Source: Smithella sp. SCADC (lineage in GTDB: Bacteria; Desulfobacterota; Syntrophia; Syntrophales; Smithellaceae). From it: 40,916 nt of DNA. A program made the translations under genes and the position numbers. Below are positions 1-8,917 of the stretch, in pieces (positions within the stretch are counted from its first letter, which is position 1; every line of letters starts with the position of its first letter). The DNA lies in contig JQDQ01000173.1 of the NCBI GenBank assembly GCA_000747625.2, forward strand, positions 1 to 40,916. The letters are read 5' to 3'. The notes under the pieces are model-generated. The model did not search any database. It saw only the letters and a list, made by a program, of their open reading frames with translations, and had not been told where the DNA came from.

Positions 1-75
1 GCGCATAGACTCAACCAATGACCAGTACCCGTATTCTTCTCCAACAACCTTTTTGCTATGGCGTCGCAAATACAT
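1..75 (-). CDS. Transposase N-terminus, partial at window edge
   Basis: Twenty-five codons run leftward off the window from an ATG at 75, preceded on the minus strand by a GGGGAAG ribosome-binding site. The peptide begins MYLRRHSKKV and continues with YWSLVESMR, which resembles the start of IS1634/IS4-type transposases. The octamer TGTAGTGC lies upstream on the minus strand (about 140-147) and also upstream of the other IS1634-like gene near 10150, so it may belong to the element end. Only the N-terminus is visible, so it cannot be said whether the gene is intact. Confidence 0.5.
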   Translation of the reverse strand, partial: MYLRRHSKKVVGEEYGYWSLVESMR

Positions 76-236
76 GATCTTCCCCTTTTCCAAAGGGAGT
101 ATCTCGTTTCATGAAATAATGAGCAAGGGGGAATTCTGCACTACATTGAGTTTTTCAGATAGGGCCTGCGTAATGATTATACTTTCTTGAAATATGCCGC
201 CTATTTTTATCAAATATCAACACTAACTGCGGAAGA

Positions 237-1262
237 TGGGGTAAGAAAAATCCGGACGAATTTCAGAATTATCTTTCCGACGCCTTCAATTATCAGGGTC
301 TGGCCGAGGCGGTTTATTTACCCGAGAGTGAACAAGAGTTAATCGAACTGGTAAAAAAATGCAACGCCGATGGAATGAGAATAACTGTTTCCGGCAACGG
401 AACAGGACTTACCGGCGCGCGCGTGCCGGAGGGTGGCGTTGTAATCTCCACTGAAAAGATGAACAAAATAATTGAATTGAATGTTGTTGAAAAATACCTG
501 CGCGTTGAACCCGGAATGATTTTGAAAGATCTGCAGGATTATGTTGAAGAGAAAAATTTATTCTACCCTCCCGACCCGACGGAAAGGAACTGTTTTATCG
601 GCGCCACTGTGGCGACCAATTCCTCAGGCGCCAGGAGTTTTAAGTACGGACCGACTCGCGATTATGTAATCGGTATGAGAGTTGTTCTGCCAACAGGTCA
701 AACTATCTCTCTGGAAAGAGGAAAAATATTTGCGTCTGCTTACAATTTTTCTTTTTCAACGGACCAGGGAACAAAATATAATTTTTCGATTCCTCAATTT
801 AAAATGCCGAAAGTAAAAAATGCTGCCGGCTATTATTGCAGTGCAAATATGGACTTAATTGATTTGTTTATCGGTAGTGAAGGAACTCTGGGCATCATTA
901 CCGAATTAAAGCTTAAACTGCTTGCTTTGGAAGAAAAGATTCTTTCCTGTGTTGTGTTTTTCCAAAGCGAAGAAGACGCTTTTAATTTTATTGATGAGGC
1001 CCGCAGCATAACAAAGTCTGACTCTTCCAGCGAAGAAATTAAAATTTCAGCCCGTGGAATGGAATTCTTTAATAAGCTTAAATGGATGCTTGACCTTGTG
1101 GAGCGCAAGAGCTTGGAGTATGTGGTTTACGGACACTTTGGCAACTGTCATACACATCTGAACATGCTGCCCAGAGATCAGGCTGATTTTATCCAAGCGA
1201 AAAAAATATACTCTGAAATCTGTTGTGAAGCCGTTCGTTTTAGAGGAATTCGCTCTGGATGA
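237..1262 (+). pseudogene. FAD-linked oxidase (GlcD-like) remnant
   Basis: The frame encodes an FAD-binding type 4 oxidase of the glycolate/D-lactate dehydrogenase group. The ISGNGTGLTGAR-like FAD loop (here VSGNGTGLTGAR), the CFIGATVATNSSGARSFKYG stretch and IGSEGTLGIITE are clear, and the C-terminal FAD-oxidase domain ends with YGHFGNCHTHLNMLP. The gene is broken. The visible homology starts at DEFQNYLSDA with no convincing start codon and a stop just upstream. The C-terminal domain is short, as if about 100 residues were lost before the HFGNCH motif. The reading frame diverges after CCEAV, before the GGTxSAEHGIG motif expected in the family, and stops at 1262. It is probably a non-functional remnant. 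Confidence 0.72.
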
Positions 1263-2032
1263 AGGAAAACAAAGGCTGATTGTTCAACAAGATTTTTCTT
1301 ACCCCCATCCAACATCAAGAATATTCTAAATCAGGGTAAGGCCATCTGGTTTGCTTTTTACCTTCCCAACAACACGGCTTGGAACAATTTCTATAACTTC
1401 TGGAACAATCAGTCGGAAAACGCTCTCTGGAATCCGGACACTTACTGTGGTAAAATCCGGAATTCCGGCGATGGAGGTCACGCTGTGACTTTGGCCGGAT
1501 ATGATGATTCGGACGCAGACATGGCCAACCATTACTGGATTGTTCTCAACAGTTGGGGAACAACTACTAACAGGCCGAAGGGCATCTTCCGCGTGAAGAT
1601 GTATGCCAATTATGGCTGCACATTTTCCCGTCTGTCTGCTTATGCGCTTGGATTTCAAATTTTGAATATTGCATGGGCAGGTAGCGCTTCAGGAGACAAT
1701 ACCGCTCCCACAGTTACTGCGTTTACCATTCCCGCATCTTCGACATTTCTCACTGTGACTATCAGCGTTGCCGGGACAACCGATCTTATCATCTCGGTCG
1801 TGAGCAACAGAGCTACGACCATTACGGCATCCTCACGTAGTTTTTCCATTACCGATACGACGAAAAACCAGGGAACCGCGTCGTCGGTCGCTTCCACAAC
1901 AAAACACTCTCTGTCCACGACAAGATCAAAGACAAGCAGTTCGGTGCTGCTCAGCGGCACACGATCAGTGGCGGCTCTTGCGGCGGGGGGAACTTCATCG
2001 GGTTCCGTAACCGTCAAAGTTCCCGGCGGAAT
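1263..2032 (+). pseudogene. Papain-family (C1) protease fragment with CARDB-like tail
   Basis: The frame continues after the stop of the oxidase remnant without its own start. It carries the second half of a papain-type cysteine peptidase: the catalytic His motif GGHAVTLAGYDD (about 1470-1505) and the catalytic Asn motif YWIVLNSWG (about 1530-1560). The N-terminal part with the catalytic Cys is missing. After it comes a short piece of a VTAFTIPASS-type repeat and then a CARDB-like beta domain (DLIISVVSN, SITDTTKNQGTASS, LSTTRS, GSVTVKVPGG). Such architectures are secreted proteases in deltaproteobacteria. The domain stops abruptly near 2032, where the amidase fragment begins in another frame. 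Both ends look like deletion junctions. Confidence 0.68.
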
Positions 2033-2146
2033 AACCGTTTTCTTCTGGGCCTTCAGTTCGGCGCCGCCTTTGGTCATGAAAAGGAACTGCTCGATCTGGC
2101 TTTCGAGCTCGAAGACGCAAGACCATGGCCTCGTATAGGACAGTGA
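2033..2146 (+). pseudogene. Amidase-signature family C-terminal fragment
   Basis: A 37-codon stretch reads NRFLLGLQFGAAFGHEKELL and ends ARPWPRIGQ before a stop at 2144-2146. This matches the conserved C-terminus of amidase-signature enzymes (pattern PxGLQ...G...ELL.LA..LE.A.PW). No start codon or upstream domain is present, and it joins the CARDB-like fragment directly. It is a leftover of a deleted gene. The family call rests only on this terminal motif. Confidence 0.5.
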
Positions 2147-2151
2147 TGAAG

Positions 2152-2325
2152 TCAGCGTTTCAAACGCGCAATGATATCTGCCATTAAAACCTCGCGATCT
2201 TTCAGTTGTTTGCGAAATTCTTTGCTGTCCGTATTCGCTATTTCACTTTTGATGTCCGGCAAGTATCTTTCGAGGATTAATAAAAGTTCGTCTTCTTCTT
2301 GCGAAGTTAAATGAAGTTTTTCCAT
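2152..2325 (-). CDS. Small hypothetical protein, 57 aa
   Basis: An ATG at 2325 follows a good ribosome-binding site (AAAGGAGA, 8 nt upstream) and opens a 57-residue frame, MEKLHLTSQEEDELLLILER to the end VLMADIIARLKR. The protein is highly charged, rich in Glu, Lys and Leu, and predicted helical throughout. No family is recognised. It resembles the small uncharacterised helical proteins seen in this group of bacteria. It ends only a few bases from the amidase fragment on the opposite strand. Confidence 0.55.
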   Translation of the reverse strand: MEKLHLTSQEEDELLLILERYLPDIKSEIANTDSKEFRKQLKDREVLMADIIARLKR

Positions 2326-2430
2326 GAGATCTTCTCCTTTCGCTTAAATGTAATACCCATTTTGTAGTAAGTTAACATTTTGTAGACGGTAATTGCAGGC
2401 TTTATTTAATTATAATATATGCAAATAAAC

Positions 2431-3399
2431 TTATTTGTCAAGAATGGCTGTTTGTTTCCTTAAAGTCTTACGGGGATGCGATGGTGCGGTCTTGCCATAG
2501 GAATTGCCAGCCGGCTCTTTGTCGCGTCCTCTTTCTGCGATAACAAGTTTGGAACAGGGACGTTCTTTACGGGCATATCGGATAAGGATGTGGATCAAAC
2601 CCTTATGAAATCTGCCTTTTTCCGATTCATCAAGCAAGAGATCAATGGCGGCCCTGAGCGAAAAAGGGCTTTTTCTATATGGTCGTTCTGATATCAGCGC
2701 ATCCAGAGTGTCAACTATGCCTATCAGATGAGAATATTTATTGAGCCTCTTTATTCTCAGCGGATAACCCGACCCGTCAAGTCTCTCATGGTGCTGGAAC
2801 GAAGAGAATGCAACAGATTTACAGTCCTTGCCGAAATAATAATGCAAAAGAACGTATCCTATCAATGGATGTGTTTTTAATATGCGGCGTTCATCCATTG
2901 TAATAGGTGAACGTTTATTCAGAATACTCAGAGGTATGCGCGATTTCCCCAGATCGTGAAAAAGGCTCAGGCGCAGGGCCATATCCGGGGCATATTTATT
3001 TTTTAGTGAGAGGTCCAAGGCTATTTTGGCAGCCAAAACGGCAATAGTCAGACTATGGTTATACGTATATGGCGACACCTCTTTCATATACGCGAGTTCG
3101 GTCAAGATCTTGTCAGGCATTTTTATGCGGCGTATATAACTTATTATCTTCAGATTAATTTCAGGCGGATATAATATATCTGAATAACGTTTATCTTTGA
3201 AGGTATGAATCCAGTCCGTGAAGATCGGGGTGTTTTTTATCGGGACATAGCGTATTTTTCCGGATGAACCGGCAATATTCTTTAGAGTGCTGCTGTTGAT
3301 GATAGTTCCGGCTTGAACAAGTAGTTTTTTATCAATGCTATATAGATTTTTTTCAAGATGCATGAAGGCCGTCCCGAGAGAATAAAATTTTTTACTCAA
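2431..3399 (-). CDS. HD-GYP domain protein, probable cyclic-di-GMP phosphodiesterase
   Basis: A 322-residue protein with a C-terminal HD-GYP phosphohydrolase domain. It has the metal-binding HD in SLFHDLGKSRIP (His148, Asp149) and the signature HHERLDGSGYP (203-213), where GSGYP stands for the GYP triad. Proteins of this type hydrolyse cyclic di-GMP. The first 100 residues carry no recognised sensor domain. It starts with TTG at 3399, overlapping the stop of the upstream peptidase gene by 3 nt, so the two are probably translationally coupled. An alternative start is the ATG at 3363. The last 30 residues are basic and Pro-rich and not typical of the family. Confidence 0.82.
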   Translation of the reverse strand: MSKKFYSLGTAFMHLEKNLYSIDKKLLVQAGTIINSSTLKNIAGSSGKIRYVPIKNTPIFTDWIHTFKDKRYSDILYPPEINLKIISYIRRIKMPDKILTELAYMKEVSPYTYNHSLTIAVLAAKIALDLSLKNKYAPDMALRLSLFHDLGKSRIPLSILNKRSPITMDERRILKTHPLIGYVLLHYYFGKDCKSVAFSSFQHHERLDGSGYPLRIKRLNKYSHLIGIVDTLDALISERPYRKSPFSLRAAIDLLLDESEKGRFHKGLIHILIRYARKERPCSKLVIAERGRDKEPAGNSYGKTAPSHPRKTLRKQTAILDK

Positions 3400-4367
3400 C
3401 CTCTATTTTTTTGGTGCGGGGATTTTGAACCTTCCATCCACTGTTTGATGCGGTTGGCATCACCGTACCGGGTCAATTTCCCCTGAGCGTCAAGAAGCAC
3501 GATCAGCACAGGACGTTTGGCCACCTGAGATTGCATAACAAGGCATCGACCGGCCTCGTCTATGAAGCCTGTCTTAGAAAGGCCTATTTGCCATCGGGGA
3601 TTCCCGACCAGACGATTGGTATTATGGAATTGAAGTATGCGTCGGCCTGCACGAATGGATGTTTCTTTACAGGTGGTGTATTCCCGGATAATGCTATATT
3701 GATACGCTGCATCAACCATCCGCGCCAAATCCTTGGCGGAAGAGACATTGCCGCAGTGAATACCGGCGGGATCTATGAAGCGTGTATCATTGAGCCCCAG
3801 CGATTTGGCTTTGGCATTCATTGCAGAAGTGAAAGCGTGGAGACCGCCCGGATACGTCCGTCCCAAAGCATGAGCCGCACGGTTTTCAGAAGACATTAAA
3901 GCCAGCAGCAGGGCATCTCCGCGTGTGATGCTTGTATTAACATACAGGCGAGAGTGGCTGTGGCGAATGGTGTCTACGTCTTCCTGTTCAATAGTGATTA
4001 ATTCCTGAAGATCCATTTTGGCATCCAGCACTACCATAGCTGTCATGAGTTTGGTGATGGAGGCAATGGGCATGATTGCTTCTGCTTGTTTCTGCACAAA
4101 ACATTCCCCTGTAATCTGATCCTCCACCAGTGCGGAGGCGGAGTGCAAAACGAGATTACGGGAAGACTGGACAGCCTTAACTTGCGAATATTTTGAATGG
4201 CCAGCGGGGATTTTCGACGCATCTGAAAATCCTACTATTCCCGGAAACAACAGTATCGCGCTACTCAAAAAGATTACTATTCTTAAAAAATACCTGTATT
4301 CCATGCTCTTTTTAAAAAACCAATTTATTATTTTTCTAATCTCACCAGTATCAGGAGCTTTTATCAC
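3396..4367 (-). CDS. D-alanyl-D-alanine endopeptidase/carboxypeptidase (PbpG-like)
   Basis: A serine peptidase of the S11 family acting on peptidoglycan in the periplasm. All three active-site motifs are present: SITK (Ser103, Lys106), SEN (160-162) and KTG (265-267). There is no C-terminal PBP5-like domain, and the length of 323 aa matches PbpG (PBP7) rather than DacA. An uncleaved or cleaved N-terminal hydrophobic segment lies at residues 28-48. The start is uncertain: GTG at 4367 gives the longest form, but ATG at 4304 puts the signal peptide right at the N-terminus and is plausible. The HD-GYP gene follows with overlapping ends. Confidence 0.85.
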   Translation of the reverse strand: MIKAPDTGEIRKIINWFFKKSMEYRYFLRIVIFLSSAILLFPGIVGFSDASKIPAGHSKYSQVKAVQSSRNLVLHSASALVEDQITGECFVQKQAEAIMPIASITKLMTAMVVLDAKMDLQELITIEQEDVDTIRHSHSRLYVNTSITRGDALLLALMSSENRAAHALGRTYPGGLHAFTSAMNAKAKSLGLNDTRFIDPAGIHCGNVSSAKDLARMVDAAYQYSIIREYTTCKETSIRAGRRILQFHNTNRLVGNPRWQIGLSKTGFIDEAGRCLVMQSQVAKRPVLIVLLDAQGKLTRYGDANRIKQWMEGSKSPHQKNRG

Positions 4368-4439
4368 ATATCTAGCTATAGTTCATCTATTTTTTTAGTG
4401 TTGGTTTTAGTCGCTGTACAGAAACTTTATGCGACAGAT

Positions 4440-5180
4440 TTATCGAGCGCAGAACAAACATAAAAGGGATAAAATAATCAATATATGTATAGTAACGACA
4501 CCAAATTTATGACGCTGATAAAATTCGTTTGCCTTTTGAATCCGCTCCAGTCCGCCGCACAATCGCCGGAAACGCTCGAGGCCTTTGTATTTTTTATCGT
4601 TGTCCGAGGCAAAATCGTTTTGAAAAGCAAACATGGGGTAAACGGCGTAGATGTCATCTTGCAGCGGACGAAAAATCGTATCAATAACAATTCCCTGCCA
4701 GGGCTGATAAGCCAGCGTTTCCGCGTAATGTCTGTTTAAAGCATAGGCATGCGCGAGGCTTTGGTATCTGACTTTTTGGATGAATGGATTATTTGTTTTA
4801 CGGCTGGAGCGGATTAACGCTCCCAAAAGCAGAACTTTCCAATCGGGATGTTCCGCTAGAAATTGAGTGCATTGATTGAAGTGTTCTGCCTCAAAGTGGT
4901 CAAAAATAACGTCGTCTTCAAAAACGAGTATGCTCTCCGCGCCGGTCTCCAATCCTTTTCGCAGACAGGTCATGTGCGATTCATACATGCCTTGTTCGAT
5001 ATTAAAGGGATGAGGTTTAACAAGAACGAATTCAACTTTTCCTGTAAGTCCCACTTTGGCAAACGAAGTCGCAGCGGCTTGCCGCCGGTCTGCGCGCTCT
5101 TCCAGAGAGATGCAGTAGATACGATCAAAAAAATCCCAGCCTGTGGCTTCTTTTTTCACGGTATCCTCAATCAATCGCAT
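4440..5180 (-). CDS. Glycosyltransferase family 25 protein (LOS-type)
   Basis: A 246-residue member of glycosyltransferase family 25, which transfers sugars in lipooligosaccharide synthesis. Seen in sequence: the N-terminal CISLEERADRR motif (about 23-33), the ESHMTCLRKGL segment, and the LVFEDDVIF motif holding the DxD-like acidic pair. The protein ends in a strongly hydrophobic helix of about 20 residues (IHILIILSLLCLFCAR), unusual for the family, which suggests a C-terminal membrane anchor. The gene is transcribed away from the small membrane protein at 5271. Substrate and linkage cannot be told. Confidence 0.8.
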   Translation of the reverse strand: MRLIEDTVKKEATGWDFFDRIYCISLEERADRRQAAATSFAKVGLTGKVEFVLVKPHPFNIEQGMYESHMTCLRKGLETGAESILVFEDDVIFDHFEAEHFNQCTQFLAEHPDWKVLLLGALIRSSRKTNNPFIQKVRYQSLAHAYALNRHYAETLAYQPWQGIVIDTIFRPLQDDIYAVYPMFAFQNDFASDNDKKYKGLERFRRLCGGLERIQKANEFYQRHKFGVVTIHILIILSLLCLFCAR

Positions 5181-5270
5181 TTTACTTTACAGGATTATTT
5201 TATAATATTAGTATCGAGGCCGTGTCAAGAAGAGGAAAAATCGGGACTGTTTATTGTAAAGGATTTTTTT

Positions 5271-5630
5271 GTGCGGAAGAAAATAGCCCAATACTTTGCC
5301 GGAAAGAAATTTATCCAGAAGATAATGGAGACTCCGGCGGATCTCAGTGAATTCAAAGAACGTCCGACACCGCGCTTAATTGCCGGATTGGTATTGATGG
5401 TTTTGAGTTTCATCATGGGTTGGCCGGCGGTGGCCGCTCTGAGCGTTCTGGCCGTCTGGTTTCAGGAACCGCTGATCGCTGTCATCGGCTGTCCGGCGAC
5501 CTACGCTCTCTCCTATGTGGTCTTTATTATAGGCGCCTGGCTTTCAAGGGCGCCTCATTATATGGGCACGTTGTTGAGATATGGTGCGCAACGGTTCTTC
5601 AGAAAAATACTATCGTGGAAGGAAAGATGA
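5271..5630 (+). CDS. Small membrane protein, 119 aa
   Basis: Unrecognised protein. The start is placed at GTG 5271 because AAAGGA lies 7 nt upstream; the open frame extends further left but without a good start. The N-terminal 45 residues are charged (VRKKIAQYFAGKKF, then LSEFKERPTPR). Two or three hydrophobic segments follow (LIAGLVLMVLSFIMGW, AVAALSVLAVWF, YALSYVVFIIGAWL), and the C-terminus is basic. It overlaps the start of the RNA methyltransferase gene by 4 nt (ATGA), so the two are probably co-translated, although no functional link is apparent. Confidence 0.62.
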   Translation: MRKKIAQYFAGKKFIQKIMETPADLSEFKERPTPRLIAGLVLMVLSFIMGWPAVAALSVLAVWFQEPLIAVIGCPATYALSYVVFIIGAWLSRAPHYMGTLLRYGAQRFFRKILSWKER

Positions 5631-6376
5631 TAATGGTCTTGAAAGCTAAAACAAAAAACATCAGCATCGTTTTATATAAGCCAAAATATGCGGGCAATAT
5701 AGGTTCGATTGCCCGAGCCGCGAAAAATATGGGTATCGGTAGTATAATAATAGTGGGATGCTCCGGTTTCGATCGCGAAGAAATGCAGCAGCGATCCACT
5801 CATCTGGCCGCCGATGTTTTAGATAAAATCCAATATTTTGAACGCATCAACGAAGCGCTGGGCGGCTTCAATTATATTGTGGGCACAACCGCCCGTCTGG
5901 GCAAAGCCCGCGGACCTTTTATTTCTCCGAGAGCGGCGGCTGGTGATATTGTAAATATATCTCAGAAAAATAAGATTGCCCTGCTTTTCGGCCCGGAAGA
6001 TACAGGCCTTGCCAATGAGGAGTTGCGTCTTTGTCACGCCGTGGTTACCATTCCGGCATCTCGCGAATTCACATCGCTCAATCTTTCTCATGCCGTCATG
6101 ATTCTGTGCTATGAAATATTTACTGCTTCGTCCGGGGCAACCATCACGGAAGAAGTCACACCCAAACTGGCGCGATCACAAGAACTGGAAGGGATGTACG
6201 GACAAATCAAAACATTGCTTGCCGATATCGGATTTCTAAATCCTGAAAATCCTGATTACTGGATGATGCATCTGCGCCGCTTCTTTAGCCGCTCCTCGCT
6301 TTTATCGCGCGAGGTAGGGATTATTCGCGGTATTTGCCGTCAGCTTACATGGAACGCTCACCACAAAAAAACTTGA
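5627..6376 (+). CDS. tRNA/rRNA 2'-O-methyltransferase, TrmJ-like (SpoU/TrmH family)
   Basis: A 249-residue SPOUT methyltransferase that uses S-adenosylmethionine to methylate ribose 2'-OH in RNA. The three SpoU motifs are present: NIGSIARAAKNMG (motif 1), LLFGPEDTGL (motif 2) and IPASREFTSLNLSHAV (motif 3, with the knot residues). The C-terminal helical extension ending in FFSRSSLLSREVGIIRGICRQ is typical of TrmJ, which modifies position 32 of tRNA. ATG 5627 follows GGAAGG; ATG 5633 is an equally possible start. It overlaps the preceding small membrane protein gene. Confidence 0.86.
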   Translation: MIMVLKAKTKNISIVLYKPKYAGNIGSIARAAKNMGIGSIIIVGCSGFDREEMQQRSTHLAADVLDKIQYFERINEALGGFNYIVGTTARLGKARGPFISPRAAAGDIVNISQKNKIALLFGPEDTGLANEELRLCHAVVTIPASREFTSLNLSHAVMILCYEIFTASSGATITEEVTPKLARSQELEGMYGQIKTLLADIGFLNPENPDYWMMHLRRFFSRSSLLSREVGIIRGICRQLTWNAHHKKT

Positions 6377-6512
6377 CTTTACCGGACAGTTCTCATAGTG
6401 ATTGCACGTACAAGCATTGCTTTCCTTGCCGCGTGATTACTTCCCCGGGGTTTATATCCAATGCAACATAACGTCATAATTATATAATCAATACTAATGG
6501 AGGCTTTAAATT

Positions 6513-7670
6513 ATGAGAAAAACATTTTCTTTTACCGGCGCGAAAAAAATTATTTTTGGAAATGGATCAATATTAACATTGACCAGCCATATCAAAGAAT
6601 TCCATGCCCAAAATCCTCTGCTGGTTATTGATAAAAATCTTGCCAAAACAGATTTGCTGGAGAAAATAGCCAACGTTCTTATTCCCGGAGGCATTAAATT
6701 TACTGTTTATGATAAGGTTGAACCGGAACCACCCATTGAGCTGGCTGATGAAGGTGCAAAAATCGCCGTGAAAAACAAATGCGATATCGTCATTGGTATC
6801 GGCGGCGGCAGCGCGATGGATGTGGCCAAGGCCATTGCCGTACTTGCAACAAATAAAGGTAGTGCTGTTGATTATCTGGGTCTCAATAAAGTGCCCAAAC
6901 CGGGACTTCCTAAAATCATGATCCCGACAACCGCCGGGACCGGCAGTGAAGTTACCTTTACCGCGGTTTTTGTGCGGAAGAATTTGAAAAAGAAAGAAGG
7001 AATGAACAGTCCATATCTTTATCCGGAGCTGGCTCTGCTTGATCCGGAATTGACACTGAGTCTTCCACCCGTGCCGACGGCGCAGACCGGCCTGGATGCT
7101 TTGTGTCATGCCATCGAATCATACACATCGGTTAATTCTTCACCCGTGAGCGAGATGTTTTCTCTGGAAGCGATAGCTCTCATTGCTGAAAATTTGCGTA
7201 CCTGTGTGCATGATGGTAAAAATATTGTCGCGCGTGAAAGGATGCTTTTGGGAAGCTTATATGCCGGGATCGGGCTGGCGAATGCCGGTGTGACGGCGGT
7301 GCATTCGCTTTCTTATCCTCTAGGCGGAAAATACGGTGTCGGACATGGACTGGCCAACACGATGATGTTGCTGGCGGTAATGGCCTTTAATCTGCCTGCG
7401 GCGCTGGAAAAATTTACAGATGTTGCTGCGGCGATGGGAGAAAATATTGAAAGTCTTCCCGAGCGCGAAGCCGCTTATTTGGCTCTGGAAGCCGTTGAAG
7501 CTTTAATTGAAGATTGCGGCATCCATGCAACACTTGCTCAATTCGGTATCAAGGAAAAAGATTTTCCTGCCTTGGCCGATGTGGCGTTGACCGTGGCCAG
7601 GCCGCTGGAAAATAATCCCCGTAAAATTACCAAAGAAGATATGATCGCAATTTACGCACAAGCTTTTTAA
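6513..7670 (+). CDS. kdnB: Iron-containing alcohol dehydrogenase, probable KdnB-like Kdo 8-oxidase
   Basis: A 385-residue group III iron-type alcohol dehydrogenase. The nucleotide-binding GIGGGSAMDVAK (95-106) and TTAGTGSE motifs are clear, and the metal ligands are Asp195, His199, His264 and His278. Eighteen bases downstream lies a DegT-type aminotransferase that closely resembles Shewanella KdnA as I recall it. In that organism KdnB oxidises the C8 hydroxyl of Kdo and KdnA transaminates it to 8-amino-3,8-dideoxy-octulosonate, a lipopolysaccharide sugar. The specific KdnB call rests on this pairing; the general family call is firm. A GGAGG site precedes the ATG by 9 nt. Confidence 0.72.
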   Translation: MRKTFSFTGAKKIIFGNGSILTLTSHIKEFHAQNPLLVIDKNLAKTDLLEKIANVLIPGGIKFTVYDKVEPEPPIELADEGAKIAVKNKCDIVIGIGGGSAMDVAKAIAVLATNKGSAVDYLGLNKVPKPGLPKIMIPTTAGTGSEVTFTAVFVRKNLKKKEGMNSPYLYPELALLDPELTLSLPPVPTAQTGLDALCHAIESYTSVNSSPVSEMFSLEAIALIAENLRTCVHDGKNIVARERMLLGSLYAGIGLANAGVTAVHSLSYPLGGKYGVGHGLANTMMLLAVMAFNLPAALEKFTDVAAAMGENIESLPEREAAYLALEAVEALIEDCGIHATLAQFGIKEKDFPALADVALTVARPLENNPRKITKEDMIAIYAQAF

Positions 7671-7688
7671 GAAAGGAAGGTTAGACAA

Positions 7689-8891
7689 ATGGCTGGAGCT
7701 GAGCTAATCGGAAAAGAAGAAATGAAGGAAGTAATGGATGTTCTAGAAACAGGCATCCTGATGCGTTATGGTTTTGATAAAGAAAGAAAAGGAATTTATA
7801 AGGTTCGGGAATTTGAAGAGGCCTTTGCCAAATATTGCGGCACAAGCTATGCGCTGGGCGTAACTTCCGGCTCGGCGGCCCTCCAGATTGCGCTTACGGC
7901 TATGGATGTGGGGCCCGGTGATGAAGTGCTGGTACCCGCTTTTACTTTTTTGGCCACTTATGAGGCGGTGATGGAAGTAGGCGCCATTCCCGTGATGGTG
8001 GATATCGACGACACCCTCAATCTCGATCCTCTCGAAATTGAAAAGAAAAAAACTCAGTATACCAAGGCGGTAATTCCTGTGCACATGTGCGGATCGGGCG
8101 CCAATATCGGCAAAATAGTGGAAATCGCCCATAAAAATAAGCTGCTGGTTTTGGAAGATAACGCTCAGGGCTGCGGCGCCAGTATCAAAGGTAAAAAACT
8201 GGGCAGTTTCGGTGATATGGGAACTTTCAGCTTTGATTATGTTAAAACTGTGACCACCGGCGAAGGCGGCATGGTCATTACCAATAACCTTGATTATTAC
8301 CACCGGTCGGAATGGTATCATGACCACGGCCATGACCATAATCCCAAGGTCAGCCGCGCTCTGGAAGGCCGAACCATTCTCGGATTCAACTTCAGGATGA
8401 ATGAACTCCAGGGAGCGCTGGGCTTGGCGCAGTTGCGCAAACTGGATTATCTCATCGGCGAGCAGAAGAAAAACAAAAAATTTATCATGGATGTGCTGGC
8501 GCAGGTGCCCGGCGTGGGATTCCGCGCTAAACCCGATCCTGAAGGAGATTCCGCCACGTTTCTGGCGTTTAATCTGCCGGATGAAAATCAGGCGCAGAAG
8601 TTCCAGAATCTGCTTAGCGCTGAAGGTGTGGATACTGTCTGTTATAAAAGAAATTTATGGCACTATGTTCCCAATTGGGAACATTTTTTGGCGAAAGCTA
8701 CGGCCAACTCGAAACAATACCCCTTCACGAATCCGGCTTATAAAGGCAAGGTTGAGTACAAGAAGGAAAACATTCCTCAAGCCGAAAGTATTCTGGGGCG
8801 TACGCTGGTTATGGGCATATCCGTTAAGATGAGTCAGGAAAAACTGGATGGGATAAGAAAAGGAATCGAACAAGCCGCGAAAAATATATAA
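7689..8891 (+). CDS. kdnA: DegT/DnrJ-type aminotransferase, probable KdnA (8-amino-Kdo synthesis)
   Basis: A 400-residue pyridoxal-phosphate aminotransferase of the DegT/DnrJ/EryC1/StrS family. The PLP lysine is Lys186 in FSFDYVKTVTTGEGG, and the Asp of LEDNAQGCG binds the pyridine nitrogen. Segments such as DHGHDH, GLAQLRKLD, PDPEGDSA and NWEHF match Shewanella KdnA in my memory, better than typical sugar 4- or 3-aminotransferases. It follows kdnB by 18 nt with a GAAAGGAAGG ribosome-binding site and forms a two-gene operon. The product would replace Kdo in lipid A cores. No Kdo transferase is in the window. A dispersed palindromic repeat follows the stop. Confidence 0.72.
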   Translation: MAGAELIGKEEMKEVMDVLETGILMRYGFDKERKGIYKVREFEEAFAKYCGTSYALGVTSGSAALQIALTAMDVGPGDEVLVPAFTFLATYEAVMEVGAIPVMVDIDDTLNLDPLEIEKKKTQYTKAVIPVHMCGSGANIGKIVEIAHKNKLLVLEDNAQGCGASIKGKKLGSFGDMGTFSFDYVKTVTTGEGGMVITNNLDYYHRSEWYHDHGHDHNPKVSRALEGRTILGFNFRMNELQGALGLAQLRKLDYLIGEQKKNKKFIMDVLAQVPGVGFRAKPDPEGDSATFLAFNLPDENQAQKFQNLLSAEGVDTVCYKRNLWHYVPNWEHFLAKATANSKQYPFTNPAYKGKVEYKKENIPQAESILGRTLVMGISVKMSQEKLDGIRKGIEQAAKNI

Positions 8892-8917
8892 TTCCGCTTC
8901 ACATTCAAGCGGCACCT

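Noticed and set aside
1655-2077. A 140-residue minus-strand frame across the protease fragment
   Set aside because: The plus strand shows clear CARDB-like motifs in the same stretch; the minus-strand product has no motif.
4863-5270. The left part of the long plus-strand frame before the small membrane protein
   Set aside because: It lies opposite the glycosyltransferase gene and lacks a ribosome-binding site; the real start is taken as GTG 5271 after AAAGGA.
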